33,363 nucleotides of DNA from DATKXU01 sp035528905. Its GTDB lineage: Bacteria; Armatimonadota; UBA5829; DTJY01. The first letter of the stretch is position 1; the number at the start of each line of letters is the position of its first letter. The translations under genes and the position numbers were made by a program. The notes below the pieces were generated by a model. That model was not told where the DNA came from. It searched no databases and saw only the letters and a program-made list of their open reading frames with translations. Positions 23,216-31,097 of the stretch are shown one piece after another. The stretch lies in NCBI GenBank assembly GCA_035528905.1, contig DATKXU010000081.1:1-33363 (forward strand), given 5' to 3'.

Positions 23216-23271
23216 GGGCAGACCTCCTTTGAAGGCTTGCGTCCCGTGTAGGCGCGATTTGTATTGTGAGG

Positions 23272-23302
23272 TGTAGGGGCAGGTCTCAGACCTGCCCCTA
23301 CA
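23272..23302. repeat. REP palindrome identical to the copy at 20170-20200
   Basis: A perfect 31-base palindrome with arms TGTAGGGGCAGGTCT around one C. It is identical in sequence to the last unit of the array 3 kb away and lies in the 99-base gap between the GH172 and GH31 genes. Confidence 0.92.
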
Positions 23303-23314
23303 AATGGTATCGTC

Positions 23315-24379
23315 TCACCTCGCATAGTAGTACGCCACGCTTGAGAAGGCGTTTCCGGCGTCGTTCATTGCGCCGTGCTCGACCGTCACCTTGATCGCCC
23401 GCTTGAAGGGAATCGGGTCGAGTATGTGGAACCGGTATGCGGTGAACAGGCCGTTGAAGTATCCATCCCCGTCCCTTTTGCGGAGATAGGAGCATCCGTA
23501 GTAGGGCGTGTTGAACGCGCGCCTGAAGCCGAAAGCGCCGTTGAAGTAGTCCTCCGTGCCGGTGCCGTGAATCGCGGGCGGCCAGGCCTCGCCGTCCACG
23601 AAGATCATATCGTCGCCCTCCCACCATTTGCCCGGATCGGCGCTCTTGCTGTCCACGCTCAGGTTGCAGCCCACGTAGTGCCCCTCGCCCTTGAAGTCCA
23701 GGATTATGTAGTTCTCCTCGCCGGTGACGTTCGGGCCGGGGCTTTTGGGAGGAACGGTCTTCTCCGAGCGATACTGAGTGTAGAATCGCCCCATGCCCGC
23801 CAGGGCTTTGGGCGAATCGTACACCTGGTAGTCAATCTGAACGTACAGGATCAGCGGCGCGGTGCAGCGATTCTCAACTTCGATCCTCGCGCCCTTGGTG
23901 AACGGCATGGGGAAGTAGCAGTTGAAGGCAGCCTGCCCCGGAGGCGACTCGACATGCGGGGCCCTGCTGACGCACATCGCGGCGGAGACGATGTCGTTCA
24001 CCTCGCCGTGACCCAGGCAGAAGAAATCGCCGAAAGGACAGTCTACGGCGGCCTCCTTTCGCCCGTCCCAGTACATCCTCAGCCGGACCTTCCGCAGGTA
24101 GTCCTTGTCGTCCGACCTCATCGTGAACCAGATGTGCTTGATGCAGCCGGCGCCCCTGATCTCCAGCCTACCGGTCACTCCCGGCGCAAGCTCAAACTTG
24201 TCCCGGTTCTGGCCGGTCCTGTCGAACGTGGAGGCCCGCTTCAGCGTGGGCTTCCCCAGCCTTGGGAGGTCCTCGATGCCGGAGCCCATCGCGGGCGACA
24301 GGACGACAAGCGCGAGAAGGAACGAGAGCCGTTTCACGAGCGAATGAACCGTACCTTGGTTGGAGCAATATCGCAGCAT
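23315..24379 (-). CDS. GH172 (DUF2961) family glycoside hydrolase
   Basis: This protein of about 354 residues belongs to the DUF2961 family, now GH172, whose characterised members hydrolyse alpha-D-fructofuranosides, difructose anhydrides or D-arabinofuranans as trimers or hexamers. The signature WWEGDDMIFVDGE ... HGTGTEDYFNGAFGF contains the likely catalytic glutamates. The first domain strand set (GRLEIRGAGCIKHIWFTM) and RLRMYWDG are family features. A hydrophobic segment LSFLLALVVLSPAMGSG is a signal peptide. The ATG at 24379 lies 6 bases after a perfect -10 box, so translation may be leaderless; a GTG at 24337 just before the signal peptide core is an alternative. An in-frame ATG at 24403 lies upstream of the promoter box and is unlikely. 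Confidence 0.88.
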   Translation of the reverse strand: MLRYCSNQGTVHSLVKRLSFLLALVVLSPAMGSGIEDLPRLGKPTLKRASTFDRTGQNRDKFELAPGVTGRLEIRGAGCIKHIWFTMRSDDKDYLRKVRLRMYWDGRKEAAVDCPFGDFFCLGHGEVNDIVSAAMCVSRAPHVESPPGQAAFNCYFPMPFTKGARIEVENRCTAPLILYVQIDYQVYDSPKALAGMGRFYTQYRSEKTVPPKSPGPNVTGEENYIILDFKGEGHYVGCNLSVDSKSADPGKWWEGDDMIFVDGEAWPPAIHGTGTEDYFNGAFGFRRAFNTPYYGCSYLRKRDGDGYFNGLFTAYRFHILDPIPFKRAIKVTVEHGAMNDAGNAFSSVAYYYAR

Positions 24380-24385
24380 GGGTGC

Positions 24386-24414
24386 ATTATAGCACTGGGG
24401 CATCTAGGGGGCAA
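24386..24414 (-). promoter_or_regulatory. Promoter of the GH172-GH31 unit
   Basis: On the minus strand, TTGCCC (24409-24414), a 17-base spacer and a perfect TATAAT (24386-24391) with extended TGC. It reaches to within 6 bases of an ATG. The stretch from here to 24659 shows no gene and no other clear signal. Confidence 0.7.
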
Positions 24415-24659
24415 GGAGCGCCAGGGCCCAGAGTGGTGCATGCGCGGGACCTTCATGGCGGGTTGCCAAAGCGAGGAACTATCAGGGATTTTCGCGATCC
24501 TGAGGTGGCTTTGGCTGTACCGGTCCTGCGGCGGCTGTCCCACCACATGGGGGATTTGACCTATCGATGCCGTCCCCGCTCCCCCCAGCGGACCCGCTGC
24601 GAAGGGCATCGTACCCTTGTGTTATTATGCGACGAGGGGTCTCCCTGGAATCACTCGTC

Positions 24660-25289
24660 CTATCCATCTCCTCCACTTTGCACCACCCCCGCATTACTAC
24701 GTTTGAACTCTATAGATACTATCTCATCTCCCTTGATGAGAACCCCTGAGGAGTCGGGAACCGGCTCCCAACGGCCATCACTCCCGACCTGATAGACCTC
24801 ATCAAGAAATACATCTCTTTCCGCTGGATCGGAGGATGCGAAGCGATGCACCCCGTATAGTATTATACCATTTTTCAGCGTGACTATTACCCACTCCTGG
24901 CCTTTGTTGGCAAGAACCCAGTCCCAAGCGGTCGGAGTCGGATCGACGCTTGCCAGCTTCATCTGATCCAGGAGTTTCTCAAGCCACCGTTTCTGAATGG
25001 CAGCACCCATGAGCAGCCCGATAAGCGCAGGGCTAACCAGCATAACTAGTATGTAGAAGAGTTCCGTCCAGCCAGGAGATACCTTGAACCACTTATGGGT
25101 GATGCTATTCCGCAAGGGGATGAACCAAATAGCGTAGTTGACTACCGTTAGTACAAGGAAGGACAGGACGCTGGTACTTTGGTTCCGTCTGCCCAGTATG
25201 ACGAGCTTCGACACCACTGAATAGATGACGAAGCCAGGAAGCACAAATACCGCTGTGTACAGTGTTACTTCAAACCAAGCCAAGCTCAT
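24660..25289 (-). CDS. DUF6338-family membrane protein
   Basis: This 209-residue protein has hydrophobic helices near the N-terminus (FEVTLYTAVFVLPGFVIYSVV), at LSFLVLTVVNYAIWFI and at LFYILVMLVSPALIGLLMG. A cytoplasmic C-terminal domain follows, with TAWDWVLANKGQEWVIVTLKNG, RFASSDPAERDVFLDEVY and SGVLIKGDEIVSIEF, the pattern of DUF6338. The function of that family is unknown. The ATG at 25289 with AGAGGA nine bases upstream is chosen. An extended -10 promoter is at 25342-25370. It sits in an accessory patch with a toxin/antitoxin-like remnant. Confidence 0.8.
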   Translation of the reverse strand: MSLAWFEVTLYTAVFVLPGFVIYSVVSKLVILGRRNQSTSVLSFLVLTVVNYAIWFIPLRNSITHKWFKVSPGWTELFYILVMLVSPALIGLLMGAAIQKRWLEKLLDQMKLASVDPTPTAWDWVLANKGQEWVIVTLKNGIILYGVHRFASSDPAERDVFLDEVYQVGSDGRWEPVPDSSGVLIKGDEIVSIEFKRSNAGVVQSGGDG

Positions 25290-25341
25290 GCTTTGGGTCC
25301 TCTTGGTAGAGAAGATCCTGAAAGGCTTACTATGCGAGCCT

Positions 25342-25370
25342 ATATTAGCATACGACCGAGCGGCATGCAA
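25342..25370 (-). promoter_or_regulatory. Promoter of the DUF6338 gene
   Basis: On the minus strand, TTGCAT (25365-25370), 17 bases and TAATAT (25342-25347) with extended TGC. It lies over the 3' end of the decayed HEPN remnant. Confidence 0.5.
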
Positions 25371-25512
25371 GAACCCTACTCATAGAAGAGACAGACGCAC
25401 ACTGCCTCCCCGATATTCCGCCCGCGGCGGCGCTGGTCTCCGCAGGTGTTAAGTCCGCTCGCGCCTGGAGCAGCCATCTGGCCGATTCTTGTCTATACTT
25501 CTCCTGACTCAT
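25345..25512 (-). pseudogene. Truncated and frameshifted HEPN-domain gene
   Basis: The start MSQEKYRQESARWLLQARAD, continuing LTPAETSAAAGG, is a typical HEPN N-terminus, in which such proteins normally continue G-x-Y-x-x-A-C-F-x-x-Q-Q-A-A-E-K-A. Here the frame turns to unrelated sequence and stops after 56 residues. In the next frame the bases read GEAVCVCLFYE before a stop, which resembles the missing ACFLYEQ part and suggests a frameshift followed by loss of the remainder. HEPN proteins of this type are RNases or toxins paired with a nucleotidyltransferase. It overlaps the end of the MNT gene by 20 bases, the usual order for the pair. Confidence 0.68.
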
Positions 25513-25828
25513 GGAGAACCATACCATCCTTCAGGGCTTGCTTGACGAAAGCCCTCTCCTTCATCCGGTCAAACTCCTCCGGCGTGTAAACGAGCGTCTC
25601 CACGGATGTCCCAAGCTGGTCAACCAGCGGGCTGAGATACCTATCGAGCTGTCTGAGGAACCGCTGGTCCGTCTTTTCCACGAAGATGATATCCACATCC
25701 GACCTGTCCGTGGCCGTACCTCTTGCATACGAGCCGAAGAGTGTAGCGTATATCGCCCCATTGGCCTTCGCTACCGATGCTCCAGCTTCTTTGATCTTTT
25801 CGAGGGAAACCTTCACGGTGGAGATCAC
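25493..25828 (-). CDS. MNT-type minimal nucleotidyltransferase (antitoxin-like)
   Basis: This 111-residue protein has the Pol-beta nucleotidyltransferase signature TLFGSYARGTATDRSDVDIIFVE, with the GSYARG loop and the D-x-D metal pair. Members paired with HEPN toxins (MNT/HEPN) neutralise them, in some cases by AMPylating the toxin. The start is GTG 25828, or the in-frame GTG four codons on. Its partner directly downstream is a broken HEPN gene, so this protein is probably a left-over or works on other HEPN toxins in the genome. Confidence 0.85.
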   Translation of the reverse strand: MISTVKVSLEKIKEAGASVAKANGAIYATLFGSYARGTATDRSDVDIIFVEKTDQRFLRQLDRYLSPLVDQLGTSVETLVYTPEEFDRMKERAFVKQALKDGMVLHESGEV

Positions 25829-25937
25829 CTTGGCCCACGTAGGCGGTTTTTGGGGCCCCGCGCTGCCTTATTCTATCACACACCGCCGGAATCGCAAAGG
25901 GAAAAGGGCCGGCACGGAGACCGGCGCCTACATCTCA

Positions 25938-25963
25938 TCCGCCTTCGCCGAGGCTTCGGCGGA
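25938..25963. repeat. TCCGCCTTCG palindrome (copy 1)
   Basis: TCCGCCTTCGCCGAGGCTTCGGCGGA is laid out as arms TCCGCC and GGCGGA with inner TTCG/GGCTT pairing. A second copy with two base changes is at 31098-31123, and both are followed by CAA. The plus frame would read AFAEASADN, a peptide often seen as an artefact in other genomes. It lies in the otherwise empty gap 25829-26095. Confidence 0.8.
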
Positions 25964-26038
25964 CAACTCCTTGTGCATCCTTCTGCGTCGCTGGAAGGTT
26001 AGTTAAGGAGAGAAGGAATACGAGTACACCAAATGTAA

Positions 26039-26054
26039 GATACCAGTAGGTATC
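26039..26054. promoter_or_regulatory. Small dyad upstream of the 26096 gene
   Basis: GATACC-AGTA-GGTATC is a perfect 6-base inverted repeat 42 bases before the start of the unknown gene. It could be an operator. No clear -35/-10 pair is visible around it. Confidence 0.3.
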
Positions 26055-26095
26055 ACTCCAAGAATGAAGAGTATCTCAGTTGCATGGAGACGAGA

Positions 26096-27217
26096 ATGAG
26101 GTTGCTCTACACCGGTTCTCACGAATGCGCGTTCCCCAGTTTCAAGCGGCTACTTATGGTTGCAGACGAGATTGTGTTCATGGACAGACCGTCAGTGAAG
26201 GTAGGCAAATGGGGAACTGTGGGCACGGCTTCCCCATTACGGCACTGGGTTGATGCGTTCGCGGGTCAACCAGTCAAACTGTCGGTTGAGCGCCCACCGC
26301 TGGAAGGCCCCGCCGATGACCTGTTCCTGCATTACATTCACGCGGACCTTGATGATCCGGAATTCCGACGTGTCTTCCTCACCGGGTTAGCAAATGACGA
26401 TCTTTTCAGGAATAAGTTCATCCAACCCGAGGCGAACTACGTGGCTGGAAGTGGGGCTGAGATACTGCGAGCGCTGCTCCAAGATGACGAGCTACGGAAC
26501 ACGCCGTTGCGCGACCCTGACCTCGAGGGCGAGCCATTCCAGATAGCGGATGCAGCAGGCCGACGTGATACGCTCAGGATGATGCTCACGGAGGCCTCAA
26601 TCCACATTACCAATGCTATGTTGATGGCTGACGTAACAGATAGCACACCTGTTACCGACGATCGATACCTCGCAGAACTGCTCGCGATGAGGACATCGGG
26701 CAAGGCTTATGTGGGAGGCACGTTGCCAGTAGCCCCTATGTTGGGGCTCGAGATCGCGAGGGCAGTGATACCAGACGAAGCGCTGGCAAAACTGAGCTTC
26801 AGGGACATTCTTGACTACCGCAAGAAGGCTGCCAGCGCCTACGAGCACTGGACCGTCGAGATAAACAAACTCGCGGCTGAGATGGACTCCCTGAAGACAG
26901 ACAAAACGGGGGAACAGATCGGTCGGCTGATTGCAGCGAAGGTAGCACCGAGGTTGATCGAGTACCGCAACGAAATGAAGGCAATCCGAGATGGGTTGTT
27001 TGGAGACCTGCTGAAGACCGTAACCTGGTGGAAGGTACCGGTTCTGTCTCTTGCGTGGCTTGCGAGATTGAGCTACACCGAAGCTATTGCAGCGTTCGTT
27101 GCTTTCGCTCTGATCCCAGCTGTTCCTGCGGTCGTAGACTATGTAGGCCAGAAACGGGAAGTATCACGGAAGCACGCAGCAGCCTACTTGATCGGTCTGG
27201 CTAGGGAAGCCAAGTAG
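26096..27217 (+). CDS. Hypothetical protein with C-terminal hydrophobic region
   Basis: This 373-residue protein was not recognised. It starts MRLLYTGSHECAFPSFKRLLMVADEIVFMDRP and has a soluble, acidic N-terminal two thirds with many Asp-Asp and Leu-rich helices (DDLFLHYIHADLDDPEFRRVFL). A helical stretch EHWTVEINKLAAEMDSL is followed by a hydrophobic segment near the C-terminus (TEAIAAFVAFALIPAVPAVV). The short opening beta-strand plus 'DEIVF' pattern is weakly reminiscent of DUF6236-like proteins, but this is not a confident match. GGAG precedes the ATG at 26096; an ATG at 26084 is in frame. It lies alone in the accessory patch, divergent from the MNT gene and convergent with ppdK. Confidence 0.65.
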   Translation: MRLLYTGSHECAFPSFKRLLMVADEIVFMDRPSVKVGKWGTVGTASPLRHWVDAFAGQPVKLSVERPPLEGPADDLFLHYIHADLDDPEFRRVFLTGLANDDLFRNKFIQPEANYVAGSGAEILRALLQDDELRNTPLRDPDLEGEPFQIADAAGRRDTLRMMLTEASIHITNAMLMADVTDSTPVTDDRYLAELLAMRTSGKAYVGGTLPVAPMLGLEIARAVIPDEALAKLSFRDILDYRKKAASAYEHWTVEINKLAAEMDSLKTDKTGEQIGRLIAAKVAPRLIEYRNEMKAIRDGLFGDLLKTVTWWKVPVLSLAWLARLSYTEAIAAFVAFALIPAVPAVVDYVGQKREVSRKHAAAYLIGLAREAK

Positions 27218-27293
27218 GCTTAAGGTCTGCAACTCCCCTACCCGTTGACGTGCGTCGAGGCAGGCTAGACAAGCTGATCGTGAGGACGCCGTT

Positions 27294-27328
27294 ATCCAGC
27301 ATCCAGTATCCAGTATCTGATATCCAGT
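27294..27328. repeat. Heptad repeat (ATCCAGT units)
   Basis: Five consecutive 7-base units are ATCCAGC, ATCCAGT, ATCCAGT, ATCTGAT and ATCCAGT. It touches the 3' end of ppdK. Its composition differs from the other heptad tracts, but the period is the same. Confidence 0.85.
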
Positions 27329-27329
27329 T

Positions 27330-30005
27330 CTATTTGTCCCGCTGCTCGGTTGCGCCTTTTTCCTCGATGGCGGCCTGGGCCGCGGCTAGGCGGGCGACCG
27401 GGATTCGGCGGGGCGAGCAGGATACGTAGGTCAGCCCGATCTTGTGGCAGAACTTCACACTCTCCGGCTCTCCGCCGTGCTCCCCGCAGATGCCCAGCTT
27501 GATGTTCGGATTCACCGCCTTCGCATCGTCAACGCAAATCTTCATCATGCGCCCGATCCCCTTCACATCAATCGTCTCCGTCGGGTCGGCCTTGAAGATC
27601 CCCTTCTCGATATAGACCGGCAGGAACCTCGCGTCGTCGCGCGAGATGCCGTAGCCCATCTGGGTAAGGTCGTTCGTCCCGAAGCTGAAGAATGCCGCTT
27701 CCTTCGCGATCTCGTCGGCGGTCAGAGCGGCGCGCGGAATCTCGATCATCGTTCCGAACGCGTAGTCAACCTCCACGCCTTCCTCAGCCATCGTCTTCCT
27801 CGCCACTTCGTCGAGCTGGGCCTTGAGGTAGGTAAGCTCACTGACTGCGCCGATCAGCGGGATCATGATCTCCAGGTGGGCGTCTATGCCGGCCTTTTTC
27901 AGCTCGCACGCCGCGCCGATCATGGCTGCGACCTGCATGTTCACGATGCCCGGGAAGTAGATGCTCAATCGGCAGCCCCGCAGACCCAGCATCGGGTTGA
28001 CCTCGTGCATCTCCTGAACTTTTTTGAGGAGAGCTTCCTTCTCCTTGAGAGCGGCTGGGTCGCCGTTCCTGCATCGGAGCTCAGTCACCTCGACCAAAAG
28101 CTCGTCGAGCGGCGGCAGGAACTCGTGCAGCGGCGGGTCAATCAGGCGGATCGTGACCGGTCTGCCGCCCATGGCCTTAAAGATGCCGACGAAGTCCGCG
28201 CGCTGCAATGGGAGGAGCTTGGCAAGGGCGGCCTCGCGGGTTGGCTCGTCCTCGGCGAGGATCATGTCGCGCACCAGAGGGACGCGCTCCGAGCCCAAGA
28301 ACATGTGCTCCGTCCGGGCAAGGCCGATGCCCTCCGCGCCGAGCTTGACGGCCTCCTCAGCCTGCTCGGCAGTGTCGGCATTGGCTCGAACGCCCAGCCT
28401 GCGGTACTCATCCGCCCATGCCATGAACGTCCCGAAGTCGCCGGTCACGGTCGCCGGCTCGGTTTCGAGCGCGGCATTGTAAACCTCGCCCAACGTGCCG
28501 TCAATGGTGATGACGTCGCCTTCCTTGACAACAACGCCGCCGGCTTTGACCTGCCTAGCGTGCTCGTCAATCCTCAGGGCGCTGCATGCGCAGATGGTCG
28601 GAATGCCGTACTGGCGGGCAACAAGAGCTGCGTGGCTGGTTCGGCCGCCGCGCTGGGTCAGAACGCCGACGGAAGCCAGCATGCCGCCGAGGTCGTCCGG
28701 GTTGGTCTCCTCGCGGACCAGGATGACTTTCTGGCCCGCCTCGGCCATCTTGATGGCGGTCTTCGAGTCGAGGGCCACATGGCCGGACGCGCCGCCCGGG
28801 CCTGCATTCAGCCCCTTGGCGATCGGCTTCAGCCCACCGGTGCTCTTGATTCTCGGGTTAAGGAGCTGCTCCAGCGCCTCGGGCGGAACGCGTATAAGGG
28901 CCTCTTCCTTGGTGAGCAGGCCCTCATTCACCATGTCAACGGCGATCTTCACGGCGGCGACGCCGGTTCTCTTCCCCGCGCGGCACTGCAGAATGAAGAG
29001 CCTGCCGTTTTCAATGGTGAACTCGATGTCCTGCACCTCGCGGTAGTGCTTTTCGAGCTTGTCGGCGATTTCAGCAAACTGGTCGTGGATCGCCGGGAAC
29101 TCCCTTTCGAGCTCCTCGATGGACTCAGGCGTGCGGACGCCGGCGACGACATCCTCGCCCTGGGCGTTCTTCAGGAACTCGCCGAAGAGCTTGTTCTCGC
29201 CGGTCGCCGGATCGCGGGTGAAAGCGACGCCGGTGCCGGAATCATCGCCCATATTCCCGAATACCATCGTCTGGATGCTGACGGCTGTGCCGAGATCGTG
29301 CGGGATTCTCTCCTTATTGCGGTAGGTGATGGCCCGCTCGTTGTTCCAGCTCTTGAAAACGGCGATGATCGCCAGCCGGAGCTGCTCCATCGGATCGGTC
29401 GGGAAGTCCCTGCCGGTCACTTCCTCGAAGTAGGCTTTGAACTGGCCGACGAGGGTCTTCAGGCCTTCCGCGTCAACGTCGGTATCAACCTTCGCGCCGA
29501 GCTCTCTCTTGAGCGCCGAGAATATCTTCTCAAAATGCTCCTTCTTCAGCCTGGGATAGTCGCCCGACAGCACGATATCGGAGAACATCATGACGAAGCG
29601 GCGGTAGGCGTCGTATCCGAAGCGCTCGTTGCCGGTGAGCTTGATAAGCGCGTGGAGTGTTTCGTCATTGAGGCCAAGGTTAAGAACGGTGTCCATCATG
29701 CCGGGCATGGAGAACTTCGCGCCCGATCGCACGGAGACCAGAAGCGGATTGCTCGGGTCGCCGAACTTCTTGGCCATATCCCTCTCGAGATCCGCGAGGG
29801 CGGCAAGAACATCCTCCCAGAGGCCGTCCGGCAGGCGGCCCAGTTTGGTGTACTCGTTGCAGGCCTCCGTAGTGATGACGAATCCAGGCGGAACGGGAAG
29901 GCCGATATTCGTCATCTCGCAAAGGTTGGCGCCCTTGCCTCCGAGCAGGTCCCTCATTGCCGCATTACCCTCTCGGAACAGGTAGACGCGCTTCTTGTCG
30001 GACAT
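27330..30005 (-). CDS. ppdK: Pyruvate, phosphate dikinase (PPDK)
   Basis: This enzyme interconverts pyruvate, ATP and phosphate with phosphoenolpyruvate, AMP and pyrophosphate. At 891 residues it has the normal three domains: nucleotide binding (KRVYLFREGNAAMRDLLGGKGANLCEMT, PPGFVITTEAC, SGAKFSMPGMMDTVLNLG), the swivelling phosphohistidine domain with GGRTSHAALVARQYGIP (catalytic His after the regulatory Thr-Ser), and the C-terminal PEP/pyruvate barrel ending LGICGEHGGEP. The start at 30005 is chosen because AAGGAGGA precedes it; the frame stays open upstream to 30194 only by reading the heptad repeat as peptide (FQVSSFRFQV). It is often used for PEP supply or PPi-linked glycolysis. Confidence 0.97.
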   Translation of the reverse strand: MSDKKRVYLFREGNAAMRDLLGGKGANLCEMTNIGLPVPPGFVITTEACNEYTKLGRLPDGLWEDVLAALADLERDMAKKFGDPSNPLLVSVRSGAKFSMPGMMDTVLNLGLNDETLHALIKLTGNERFGYDAYRRFVMMFSDIVLSGDYPRLKKEHFEKIFSALKRELGAKVDTDVDAEGLKTLVGQFKAYFEEVTGRDFPTDPMEQLRLAIIAVFKSWNNERAITYRNKERIPHDLGTAVSIQTMVFGNMGDDSGTGVAFTRDPATGENKLFGEFLKNAQGEDVVAGVRTPESIEELEREFPAIHDQFAEIADKLEKHYREVQDIEFTIENGRLFILQCRAGKRTGVAAVKIAVDMVNEGLLTKEEALIRVPPEALEQLLNPRIKSTGGLKPIAKGLNAGPGGASGHVALDSKTAIKMAEAGQKVILVREETNPDDLGGMLASVGVLTQRGGRTSHAALVARQYGIPTICACSALRIDEHARQVKAGGVVVKEGDVITIDGTLGEVYNAALETEPATVTGDFGTFMAWADEYRRLGVRANADTAEQAEEAVKLGAEGIGLARTEHMFLGSERVPLVRDMILAEDEPTREAALAKLLPLQRADFVGIFKAMGGRPVTIRLIDPPLHEFLPPLDELLVEVTELRCRNGDPAALKEKEALLKKVQEMHEVNPMLGLRGCRLSIYFPGIVNMQVAAMIGAACELKKAGIDAHLEIMIPLIGAVSELTYLKAQLDEVARKTMAEEGVEVDYAFGTMIEIPRAALTADEIAKEAAFFSFGTNDLTQMGYGISRDDARFLPVYIEKGIFKADPTETIDVKGIGRMMKICVDDAKAVNPNIKLGICGEHGGEPESVKFCHKIGLTYVSCSPRRIPVARLAAAQAAIEEKGATEQRDK

Positions 30006-30042
30006 ACTATGTATTCCTCCTTGTGCGGAATCTATTTTGGGA

Positions 30043-30116
30043 AGTTGCAGGTTCCAGGCTGCAAGTTCCAGGTTGGCTGGGCTGTGAACCTGAAACCTGA
30101 AACTTGAAACTTGAAA
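30043..30116. repeat. Inverted heptad tract (AGTTCCA and CCTGAAA units)
   Basis: Units AGTTGCA, GGTTCCA, GGCTGCA, AGTTCCA and GGTTGGC run from 30043 to 30077. Four complementary-sense units, CCTGAAA twice then CTTGAAA twice, run from 30089 to 30116. The two halves can pair into a long imperfect hairpin just upstream of ppdK. It shares GCATCTGG flanking sequence with the elements at 13857 and 17510. Confidence 0.8.
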
Positions 30117-30195
30117 CCTCCGTCTCCAGATGCCAAGAATTAGCCCTGCGAATCGGAACAACATCGCAGGGCCTGGAAGCCCGGTACCATTCAAC

Positions 30196-30216
30196 GCGCG
30201 GCGGAGTCCGCCGCGC
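30196..30216. repeat. GCGCGGCGGA palindrome
   Basis: Ten-base perfect arms GCGCGGCGGA and TCCGCCGCGC are separated by one G. It lies between mazG and ppdK with no T-run, so it looks like another REP-type unit. The remainder of the gap 30006-30296 shows only the heptad tract. Confidence 0.7.
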
Positions 30217-30296
30217 CAGGGAATAGTTTAGCACGTATTTCGTCAGCTTGCAATGGGTTGTAAGCCGCTGGCCGTCGGACGCGACGCATTCACAGG

Positions 30297-31082
30297 CTAT
30301 TTCTCCTGCTTCGAGCGGTTCCAAACCGCATCCATCTCCTGGATAGTCATCTCTTCGAGCGGCCGTCCGCTGGCGCGCGCGGCCTCCTCGATCCGGCTGA
30401 ATCGGGCGACGAACCTCTTCGTCATGGCGCGAAGCGCGTCCTCCGGATCAACCTTGGCCCACCTGGCGACGTTCACCAAGGTAAAGAGCAAATCGCCGAT
30501 CTCCCACGCTATTCTCTCAGAGTCGCCGGTGCGCACTTCCTCTTCAAGCTCGGAGGCTTCCTCCCTGAGCTTCTCGATCACGGCGTCGAGATCGGGCCAC
30601 TCAAAGCCGGCTCCAGCGGCGCGTTTAGATATCTCCATAGCGCGAGCCAGCGCCGGCAAAGTCTTCGGGATGCCGTCCAGGATCGAGACGCGCCCTTCGA
30701 AGCCCGGCTCGCCCGACTTGATCTCGTCCCATCGGTGCAGGACTTCCTCCGCGGAGGCGACTTTGGCCTCGCCGAAGACGTGCGGGTGCCGCCGAAGCAG
30801 CTTCTCCGTGATGCTCTCAATCGAATCCTTGACATCGAACTCGCCGCGTTCGCGCGCGAGCTGCGCGTGGAAGAGTATCTGCAGCATGAGATCGCCGAGC
30901 TCGGCACAAAGCTCGTTCATGTCGCCCGAGTCTATGGCGTCAATCGCCTCATAGGTCTCCTCCAGCAGATACTTCTTCAGGGAGTCATGGGTCTGCTGGC
31001 GGTCCCACGGGCAGCCACCCTCGCTGCGCAGGCGAGCCATGATGTCAACCAGTTTTTCGAATGCTTTGCCTGTTTCGGTCAT
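30297..31082 (-). CDS. mazG: MazG nucleoside triphosphate pyrophosphohydrolase
   Basis: This enzyme cleaves NTPs to NMP and pyrophosphate, housecleaning aberrant nucleotides. At 261 residues it is the full double-domain form. The N-terminal MazG domain has GCPWDRQQTHDSLKKYLLEETYE and the E-x-x-D motif CAELGDLMLQILFHA. The second domain repeats it with EEASELEEEV and IGDLLFTLVNVARW. The linker FEWPDLDAVIEKL is typical. The start MTETGKAFEKLVDIMARLR matches relatives. It is preceded by an empty stretch with a TCCGCC palindrome and followed by the ppdK leader region. Confidence 0.96.
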   Translation of the reverse strand: MTETGKAFEKLVDIMARLRSEGGCPWDRQQTHDSLKKYLLEETYEAIDAIDSGDMNELCAELGDLMLQILFHAQLARERGEFDVKDSIESITEKLLRRHPHVFGEAKVASAEEVLHRWDEIKSGEPGFEGRVSILDGIPKTLPALARAMEISKRAAGAGFEWPDLDAVIEKLREEASELEEEVRTGDSERIAWEIGDLLFTLVNVARWAKVDPEDALRAMTKRFVARFSRIEEAARASGRPLEEMTIQEMDAVWNRSKQEK

Positions 31083-31097
31083 TTTCGAAGGGGTCCA

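Noticed and set aside
27444..30107. Plus-strand open frame of 887 codons opposite ppdK
   Set aside because: It mirrors the codon bias of a strongly recognisable PPDK on the other strand, and its translation resembles no family.
30006..30194. N-terminal extension of PPDK containing FQVSSFRFQV
   Set aside because: It is the heptad repeat read as protein. AAGGAGGA and family alignment place the start at 30005.
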